Shown: positions 7,265-14,136 of the stretch, one piece after another
Numbering within the stretch: position 1 is the stretch's first letter
Layout of the letters: each line of letters starts with the position of its first letter
Assembly (NCBI GenBank): GCA_013817065.1
Contig: JACDDJ010000002.1
Span: 1 to 14,136 of the forward strand
Direction: 5' to 3'
DNA length: 14,136 nucleotides
Origin: Acidobacteriota bacterium
Lineage (GTDB): Bacteria > Acidobacteriota > Vicinamibacteria > Vicinamibacterales > 2-12-FULL-66-21
Made by a program: the position numbers and the translations under genes
Notes under the pieces: generated by a model
The model's input: the letters and a program-made list of their open reading frames with translations, nothing else
Told to the model about the DNA's origin: nothing
Databases searched by the model: none

Positions 7265-7288
7265 AACTGAATAAAGCAGACCACGTTT

Positions 7289-8008
7289 ATGCCCAAGACC
7301 AAGTTCGCCGTGATTGTCTTTCCCGGTTCGAACTGCGATCACGACGCGTACCACACCGCGAAACACGTCCTTGGCTATGACGCAGAGTTTGTCTGGCACA
7401 AGGAAACGAGCCTCAAGGGGGCGGACGTCGTTATCCTGCCAGGCGGTTTCTCATACGGCGATTACCTGCGCACCGGCGCCATCGCCCAGTTCTCACCCGT
7501 CATGAAGGCGGTGTCGACGTTCGCTACGTCTGGTGGGCCGGTGCTTGGAATCTGCAACGGCTTCCAGGTGCTCTGTGAAGCCAGGCTCCTCCCCGGTGCG
7601 CTGATCCGGAACAAGGACCTCAAGTTCCACTGCGAACACGTACGCGTTCGCGTCGAGCAGACCGACACGCCCTTCACGCTCCGAGCCGCAAAAGGGCAGG
7701 TGCTCCGAATCCCGATTGCCCACGGCGAGGGCAATTACTTCGCGGATCCGCAGACGCTCGAAGAGCTCGAGGCGTCGCGGCGGATCATCCTGCGGTATTG
7801 CGATGAGTCGGACCAGGTCTCAGAGGCCTCGAACCCTAACGGCTCGATCAACGGGATCGCCGGGATCTGCAACGAAGGACGCAACATCGTCGGGTTGATG
7901 CCGCACCCGGAGAGAGCGTGCGAGGCAGCGCTCGGCAGTGAAGACGGCCTGGTTTTCTTTGAGTCGGTAGTCGCCTCGCTCGCTTCGCGCGGCGCCCTCA
8001 CGGCGTAG
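7289..8008 (+). CDS. purQ: FGAM synthase glutaminase subunit PurQ
   Basis: PurQ hydrolyses glutamine and feeds ammonia to PurL. The 239-aa protein has the class I amidotransferase triad: nucleophile C89 in GICNGFQ, with H206 and E208 in MPHPERA. FPGSNCDHD at the N-terminus and PGGFSYGDYLRTGAIA (51-66) are diagnostic of the stand-alone PurQ form. The ATG at 7289 is chosen because homology begins directly (KTKFAVIVFPGSNCD). Family-like sequence ends near FFESVVA. The last dozen residues (SLASRGALTA region) are coded by DNA that reads, on the other strand, as another GAGCGAG-rich repeat, so the tail may be an addition. PurL starts 13 nt downstream. Confidence 0.96.
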   Translation: MPKTKFAVIVFPGSNCDHDAYHTAKHVLGYDAEFVWHKETSLKGADVVILPGGFSYGDYLRTGAIAQFSPVMKAVSTFATSGGPVLGICNGFQVLCEARLLPGALIRNKDLKFHCEHVRVRVEQTDTPFTLRAAKGQVLRIPIAHGEGNYFADPQTLEELEASRRIILRYCDESDQVSEASNPNGSINGIAGICNEGRNIVGLMPHPERACEAALGSEDGLVFFESVVASLASRGALTA

Positions 8009-8021
8009 GACCTTTTCAGCA

Positions 8022-10253
<2,232 letters not shown>

Positions 10254-10270
10254 AATCTACGAAAGGGCCC

Positions 10271-11866
10271 ATGTTCGACAATTTGAAGGCGGCAGGAACG
10301 GAGCGCGAGCGAGTGGATGCCGCCAGGCGGGGTGCACCCCGCGACGAAGCTCGGGGTGCCCTGAGCCCAGGTCGAAGGGCAGGGGGCCCCGCCGATAAAG
10401 TCAAGGCGGCAGGAACGGAGCGCGAGCGAGTGGATGCCGCCAGGCGGGGTGCAGGGGGCCCCGCCGATAAATTCAAGGACGAGTGCGGCGTCTTCGGCAT
10501 CTTCGGTCATCCCGAGGCCGCAAACCTTACGTACTTAGGGCTCTACGCGCTCCAGCACCGCGGTCAGGAGAGCGCCGGCATCGCCACCGGCGACGGCGTC
10601 AAGATGCGCGTCTCGCGGGCGATGGGGCACGTCGCGGACGCCTTTACACCCGAGGCGCTGACCGGCCTCCCCGGGCACCTGGCGATTGGCCACACGCGCT
10701 ATTCGACAGCGGGTGAGAGCCGGCTCCAGAACGCGCAGCCGATGCTCATCGATTGCGCTCACGGGCAGATCGCCATTGCGCACAACGGCAACCTGGTGAA
10801 TGCGCGCGAACTCCGGGACGAGCTCGTGCGCGACGGTTCGATCTTCCAGACGAGCAGCGACACGGAAGTCGTCCTGCACCTCTACGCGAAGTCCAAGGCT
10901 CCATCGGTCGAAGAAGCCCTGATCGAATCCGTCAAGCAGATCAGCGGCGCGTTTTCGCTGGCATTGCTCACGAAGAACAGGCTCATCGCTGCCCGGGATC
11001 CGCATGGCTTCAGGCCGCTGGCACTCGGCCGGCTGGGCGACGCCTGGATCGTCTGCTCTGAAACCTGCGCACTCGATCTCATCGGTGCGACCTACGTTCG
11101 AGACGTGGAACCGGGCGAGGTCCTGGTGATCAGCGATGGCGGGCTGCGCTCGTTCCATCCATTCCCCAAGGCGCCTCTCTCGCACTGCGTCTTCGAGCAT
11201 GTCTACTTTGCCCGGCCTGACAGCTACGTCTTCGGACGCAGCGTGAACGAAGTGCGGACCGCCCTCGGGCAACACCTGGCGATGGAAGCGCCGGTCGAGG
11301 CAGACGTCGTCGTGCCGATCCCAGACTCCGGGGTGTGCGCGGCAATTGGCTACGCTGAGCGCGCGAAACTTCCGCTGCAAATGGGGCTGATTCGGAACCA
11401 CTACATCGGCCGGACGTTCATTCAGCCGCAGCAATCGATCCGGCATTTCAACGTCCGCGTCAAGCTGAATCCGGTGCGCAGCATTCTCGAGGGCAAGCGC
11501 GTCATCCTCCTCGACGATTCGATTGTCCGCGGGACGACGAGCCGGAAGATCGTCAAGATGGTGCGCGCGGCGGGCGCTCGCGAAGTCCATCTGCGCATCA
11601 GTTGTCCGCCCACCGTGTCGCCGTGCTTTTACGGCGTCGACACGCCCAGCCGCTCCGAACTGATCGCCGCCACACATACCACCGAAGAGATCCGCAAGTA
11701 TGTTGAGGCGGACTCGCTCGCGTACCTGACGCTCAACGGCCTCAAGTCGGCCGTCGGTGGTGACCAGGGTTCCTACTGCACGTCCTGCTACACCGGCGTC
11801 TACCCGGTGGCATTTCCACGCGACGAGCAGGCCTATCTCCAACTTGCGCTGAAGGCGCTGGACTGA
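10271..11866 (+). CDS. purF: Amidophosphoribosyltransferase with an abnormal 71-residue, repeat-built leader before the catalytic cysteine
   Basis: PurF makes phosphoribosylamine from PRPP and glutamine, the committed step of purine synthesis. The frame is 531 aa. Its nucleophile is C72 (DECGVFGIFGH), leaving a 460-residue mature part, close to the 465 of the Bacillus enzyme. Glutaminase motifs HTRYSTAGES, HNGNLVN and SSDTEVV are present, and VILLDDSIVRGTTS is the PRPP loop. Mature-numbered C235, C381, C432 and C435 match the four [4Fe-4S] ligands of the Bacillus type. Propeptides in this type are usually about a dozen residues, but here residues 7-69 are two copies of an inserted unit (AAGTERERVDAARRGA ... 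GGPADK). Removing it leaves MFDNLK joined to DECGVFG, an ordinary N-terminus. The ATG at 10271 has AAAGGG 4 nt upstream. An internal GTG at 10430 with GGAG upstream could give an 18-residue leader. Confidence 0.96.
   Translation: MFDNLKAAGTERERVDAARRGAPRDEARGALSPGRRAGGPADKVKAAGTERERVDAARRGAGGPADKFKDECGVFGIFGHPEAANLTYLGLYALQHRGQESAGIATGDGVKMRVSRAMGHVADAFTPEALTGLPGHLAIGHTRYSTAGESRLQNAQPMLIDCAHGQIAIAHNGNLVNARELRDELVRDGSIFQTSSDTEVVLHLYAKSKAPSVEEALIESVKQISGAFSLALLTKNRLIAARDPHGFRPLALGRLGDAWIVCSETCALDLIGATYVRDVEPGEVLVISDGGLRSFHPFPKAPLSHCVFEHVYFARPDSYVFGRSVNEVRTALGQHLAMEAPVEADVVVPIPDSGVCAAIGYAERAKLPLQMGLIRNHYIGRTFIQPQQSIRHFNVRVKLNPVRSILEGKRVILLDDSIVRGTTSRKIVKMVRAAGAREVHLRISCPPTVSPCFYGVDTPSRSELIAATHTTEEIRKYVEADSLAYLTLNGLKSAVGGDQGSYCTSCYTGVYPVAFPRDEQAYLQLALKALD
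10289..10405 (+). repeat. In-frame palindromic insert, unit 1 (117 bp, 39 codons) in the purF leader
   Basis: Unit 1 encodes residues 7-45 of the purF frame. Its first part belongs to the 51-bp stretch 10286-10336, which is identical to 10403-10453. Two hairpins can form: GGCGGCA (10288-10294) with TGCCGCC (10318-10324), and GGCGGGG (10326-10332) with CCCCGCC (10387-10393). Compared with unit 2 it carries 45 extra bases (10337-10381) in the loop of the second hairpin. Both its length and the extra piece are multiples of three, so the frame is kept. It ends in TCAAG, as does unit 2. Confidence 0.85.
10337..10381 (+). repeat. 45-bp nested extra segment in unit 1, with its own inverted repeats
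   Basis: This piece is absent from unit 2. It is bounded on both sides by GCA, so it could be an insertion, or a segment lost from unit 2 by recombination at the short repeat. It creates a perfect 16-bp palindrome with the flank (GCGGGGTGCACCCCGC, 10327-10342) and an 8-bp stem GCACCCCG (10334-10341)/CGGGGTGC (10352-10359). It also includes CCCTGAGCCCAGGTCGAAGG at 10360-10379, similar to dispersed CCCTGAGC...TCGAAGGG repeats known from many bacterial genomes (recalled, not searched). Confidence 0.6.
10406..10477 (+). repeat. In-frame palindromic insert, unit 2 (72 bp, 24 codons) in the purF leader
   Basis: Unit 2 encodes residues 46-69. It repeats unit 1 at a 117-bp offset over its first part (10403-10453, 51 bp identical). 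Its end repeats the end of unit 1 at a 72-bp offset (10379-10399 equals 10451-10471, 21 bp, continuing to 28 bp with one mismatch). The hairpins are GGCGGCA/TGCCGCC and GGCGGGG (10443-10449)/CCCCGCC (10459-10465, 9-nt loop). It finishes with TTCAAG directly before GACGAGTGC, the codons leading to the catalytic cysteine. Confidence 0.85.
10417..10432 (+). promoter_or_regulatory. Possible internal ribosome binding site and GTG start inside the purF leader
   Basis: GGAG at 10417-10420 lies 9 nt before an in-frame GTG (10430-10432, codon 54). Starting here would give an 18-residue leader before the catalytic cysteine, close to a normal PurF propeptide. The same arrangement exists in unit 1 (GTG at 10313-10315). 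Whether either is used is unknown. Confidence 0.3.
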
Positions 11867-11871
11867 ACGTC

Positions 11872-13044
11872 ATGCGACTGGCCGTCATCGCTCTGATGCT
11901 GGTGCTGGCGCCGGCTGTCAACAGCGCCCAGGATCCCGGCACCGCGGCGAAGGACGTCACCGCCGAGCAGGTCCGCGCCTCGATCGACAAGCTCGCGACG
12001 CTCGAGTTTCCCGTGCGGATGGAGGCGGCGCGCACCATCCGCCGTGCCGCGCAGGCGACTGCTGTCCCGGCGCTGACCGCGGCCGTCGCCAAGCACCAGG
12101 ATGGGTACGTTCGCTTTCGCGCCCTCGTTCTGCTCTCGGGATTCAACGATCCGCGCACTCGCGACGTGATGGTGCGGGCACTCGGCGAGAAGAACGACCG
12201 CCTTCGCGCCGTCGCTTACGCGTTCTTCGAGCACCATCCGGACCCCGCCGCGCTGCCACGGCTGATTGAGGCGCTGGCCACGGAAGAGTCCGAATTCGTT
12301 CGTCCGGCACTAACGCGCGCCATCGCGGCGCACGGCAAAGAGCAGGCTGCGCAGGACACGATGACGCGTCTCGTCACACGCGGGCAGGACTTCTTTCGCA
12401 GCGTCGTGATCGAAGCAATCGGCGACTACAAGGGAGCGTACGCCTTTGCGGCGCTGACTGGCGTCGCCAAGCTCGATGGTCCATTGCAGGACGATGCCGT
12501 GCTGGCACTTGGCAAGATCGGCGACACGCGGGCGGTTGCGACCTTCGCGGAATTGCAGCGGTCGGCGCCGAAGGGTACGCAGCCTGCGATCGCAGCCGCG
12601 ATCTGTCTCGTTGGCGTGAACTGCGGATCACACGTCGGATACCTGACCGAGTCGCTGGATTTCTCGGTTTCTCAGATTGGCTACCAGGAGCTTCTCCGTG
12701 GTTCGGCGACCGGTCTGGCGGCGCTCGCGATTGCCGGCAACGAGGAGGCACTCCGGACCCTGATCGACCGCGGGGCGCCGAGCCGGGATCCCGCGCGCGC
12801 AGCCATTGCGCTGGCAATCGGGTCTGTTGCGTTGCGTAACACCGCGCTCACGATGAAGGTGCTCGAGCAGCAGGCGAAACCCGAAGAAGGATTGGAGTTG
12901 CTTCGCGAAGCCTTCGACATGCTCGAGGAAGATTTCATCGAGGAGCGTTTCTTCGTGACGGTCCGCCGCAGCTACTGGCAGGCAAAGCCAGGCACGGCCG
13001 CCAGGCGGACGGCCGAAGCACTCATCCGGAAGCTCGAGTTCTAG
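11872..13044 (+). CDS. Exported HEAT-repeat-like protein within the purine cluster
   Basis: The 390-aa product starts with a probable Sec signal peptide (MRLAVIALMLVLAPAVNSA, then Q20). The rest is nearly all helical and Ala/Leu/Arg-rich, with spaced units of the HEAT/PBS-lyase repeat kind: for example PVRMEAARTIRRAAQATAVP, DGYVRFRALVLLSGFNDPRT, NDRLRAVAYAFFEHHPDP and DDAVLALGKIGDTRAVATF. Such repeats form a curved scaffold for binding proteins; no catalytic motif is visible. The C-terminal part (about 290-390) is less regular and ends in basic helices. It starts 5 nt after the purF stop and ends 13 nt before purM, so it is surely in the same transcript, yet its predicted extracytoplasmic location has no obvious link to purine synthesis. 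Codon use resembles its neighbours. Function unknown. Confidence 0.85.
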   Translation: MRLAVIALMLVLAPAVNSAQDPGTAAKDVTAEQVRASIDKLATLEFPVRMEAARTIRRAAQATAVPALTAAVAKHQDGYVRFRALVLLSGFNDPRTRDVMVRALGEKNDRLRAVAYAFFEHHPDPAALPRLIEALATEESEFVRPALTRAIAAHGKEQAAQDTMTRLVTRGQDFFRSVVIEAIGDYKGAYAFAALTGVAKLDGPLQDDAVLALGKIGDTRAVATFAELQRSAPKGTQPAIAAAICLVGVNCGSHVGYLTESLDFSVSQIGYQELLRGSATGLAALAIAGNEEALRTLIDRGAPSRDPARAAIALAIGSVALRNTALTMKVLEQQAKPEEGLELLREAFDMLEEDFIEERFFVTVRRSYWQAKPGTAARRTAEALIRKLEF

Positions 13045-13057
13045 CAGCACACCATCT

Positions 13058-14086
13058 ATGGATTACCGCCAGGCTGGCGTAGACATCGACGCCGGCAACG
13101 AAGTCGTCCGACGCATTCGAACTCTGGCGCAGGGGACCTATACCCCTGGCGTCCTGTCGGACATCGGCTCTTTCGGCGGTCTGTTCCGCATGGATGCCGC
13201 CGGCATCGAGGATCCGGTGCTCGTCTCGAGCGCGGACGGTGTCGGCACGAAGTTGAAGATCGCGTTCATGACCGGCGAGCATCGATCGATCGGTTGCGAT
13301 CTCGTCAATCACTGCGTCAACGACATCCTCGTCCAGGGTGCTGCGCCGCTCTTCTTCCTCGACTACCTTGCGACCGGCCGTCTTGATCCCGACGTCGCCG
13401 TCCAGATTGTCGAAGGCCTTGCCGCGGCGTGCCGTGAGAACGGCTGCGCGCTGCTCGGTGGCGAGACCGCAGAGATGCCCGGCTTTTATGCTGATGGCGA
13501 GTACGACGTGGCAGGATTTATCGTCGGCGCAGTTCCTCGCGCCCGGTTGATCGACGGAAAGAGGATCGTCGCCGGCGATGCTCTCATCGGCCTGCCGTCG
13601 TCTGGGTTGCACACCAACGGGTACTCGCTCGCTCGCCGTATCGCATTCGAGACCGCAGGCCTGGCGCACGACAGCCATGTGCCGGAGCTTGCTGCGACGA
13701 TCGGCGAGGCATTACTGGTGCCCCACCGCTCGTATCTGCCCGTCATCCGCCCGCTGCTGAAGGGCGGGTTGATCAAAGGCATGGCGCACATCACCGGAGG
13801 CGGTGTGACGGAGAACCTGCCGCGCATCCTGCCGAAGGGGCTCCACGCCGAGATCGATAAATCAGGTTGGGACGTGCCGGCGATCTTCCGCTGGCTTCAG
13901 AGCACCGGCAGCGTCCCGGAGGCCGATATGTTCAGGGCCTTCAACATGGGCGTCGGTCTGATCATCGCCTGCGCGGCTGTGCACGTATCCACGCTGCTCG
14001 ATCAGCTCGTCTCGGCCGGCGAATCGAGAGCTGCCCTGGTTGGCGTTGTTGATGATGGCGGTGAAGGGGTCCATTACGTCGGCTAA
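13058..14086 (+). CDS. purM: Phosphoribosylformylglycinamidine cyclo-ligase (AIR synthetase)
   Basis: PurM closes the imidazole ring, turning FGAM and ATP into AIR. The 342-aa length is typical. SSADGVGTKLKIAF (57-70) is the Gly-rich ATP-binding signature. DLVNHCVNDILVQGAAPLFFLDYLATG (81-107) and GGETAEMPGFY (134-144) are conserved landmarks of the AIRS fold, and HITGGGVTENLPR lies in the C-terminal domain. The ATG at 13058 is chosen because the family's N-terminus (MDYRQAGVDIDAGNE) begins there, 13 nt after the preceding stop. Its 3' end overlaps the start of purN by about 35 nt in a different frame. Confidence 0.97.
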   Translation: MDYRQAGVDIDAGNEVVRRIRTLAQGTYTPGVLSDIGSFGGLFRMDAAGIEDPVLVSSADGVGTKLKIAFMTGEHRSIGCDLVNHCVNDILVQGAAPLFFLDYLATGRLDPDVAVQIVEGLAAACRENGCALLGGETAEMPGFYADGEYDVAGFIVGAVPRARLIDGKRIVAGDALIGLPSSGLHTNGYSLARRIAFETAGLAHDSHVPELAATIGEALLVPHRSYLPVIRPLLKGGLIKGMAHITGGGVTENLPRILPKGLHAEIDKSGWDVPAIFRWLQSTGSVPEADMFRAFNMGVGLIIACAAVHVSTLLDQLVSAGESRAALVGVVDDGGEGVHYVG

Positions 14087-14136
14087 CATCGGTGTCTTGA
14101 TTTCCGGACGCGGCAGCAACCTGCAGTCGCTCATCG
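14052..14136 (+). CDS. purN: GAR formyltransferase, N-terminal fragment cut by the window end
   Basis: PurN transfers a formyl group from 10-formyl-THF to GAR. Only the first 28 or so codons are present: after a short variable lead the frame reads ANIGVLISGRGSNLQSLI, the classic PurN opening strand and phosphate-binding loop. Start codons in frame are ATG 14052, ATG 14055 and GTG 14061, and the sequence does not decide between them. All lie inside purM, so the genes overlap by 26-35 nt and are likely coupled. The remainder lies beyond the window. Confidence 0.85.
   Translation, partial: MMAVKGSITSANIGVLISGRGSNLQSLI

Noticed and set aside
7214..7288. A purine or other riboswitch before purQ
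   Set aside because: The gap is only 75 nt, lies inside an operon and is mostly repeat-like; no aptamer features were seen.
10289..10477. CRISPR-like array because of direct repeats in the purF leader
   Set aside because: Only two copies, no spacer-repeat regularity, no cas genes, and the whole is open in the purF frame.
10535..11842. A 435-codon open frame on the - strand opposite purF
   Set aside because: High-GC genes with strong third-position bias commonly leave the antisense frame open. The + strand encodes unmistakable PurF throughout, and the antisense product shows no recognisable motif.
13615..13640. CTCGCTCGCTCG inside purM as another copy of the repeat family
   Set aside because: It encodes the conserved YSLARRI segment of PurM, so the resemblance is best explained by ordinary codon use in GC-rich DNA.

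Overview
This 14.1 kb window is a high-GC bacterial chromosome segment (roughly 60-65% G+C by eye) built around de novo purine biosynthesis. On the + strand it carries the 3' end of purD, then purE, purB, purS, purQ, purL, purF, purM and the first codons of purN. The three-subunit FGAM synthase (PurS/PurQ/PurL), the Bacillus-type PurF with a propeptide and four putative [4Fe-4S] cysteines, and the mixture of household genes fit a soil or sediment bacterium such as Acidobacteriota (possibly Vicinamibacteria). That placement is inference; no rRNA gene is present. No plasmid, phage, IS element, CRISPR array, tRNA or riboswitch was recognised.

Layout. 2-1032: purD (5' truncated by the window edge) and purE, coupled by a GTGA overlap. 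1040-2437: mtaB-like tRNA methylthiotransferase, whose frame runs 128 nt into the next gene. 2310-3089: unknown secreted protein with weaker codon bias than its neighbours. 3086-4171 (- strand): rlmN, convergent with it and sharing 4 bases at the stops. 4172-4371: divergent, partly AT-rich spacer. 4372-5628: M16 zinc peptidase. 5682-11866: purB-purS-purQ-purL-purF, tightly packed. 11872-13044: exported HEAT-repeat-like protein inside the pur run. 13058-14136: purM and the start of purN.

How it works together. PurF makes phosphoribosylamine from PRPP and glutamine, PurD makes GAR, PurN formylates it, PurSQL makes FGAM, PurM closes the imidazole ring to AIR, PurE handles the carboxylation step, and PurB acts both on SAICAR and on adenylosuccinate. 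purK, purC and purH are not in the window.

The main finding is at the 5' end of purF. The catalytic cysteine must become residue 1 of mature PurF, yet here it is codon 72. It is preceded by two copies of a palindrome-rich DNA unit, 117 and 72 bp, both multiples of three, inserted in frame into what should be a propeptide of about a dozen residues. A 51-bp stretch is identical between the copies. Similar GAGCGAG-rich sequence lies between purS and purQ and, in reverse orientation, at the 3' end of purQ. This looks like a palindromic repeat family that has invaded a coding sequence where the encoded peptide can be removed, comparable in principle to the Rickettsia palindromic elements.
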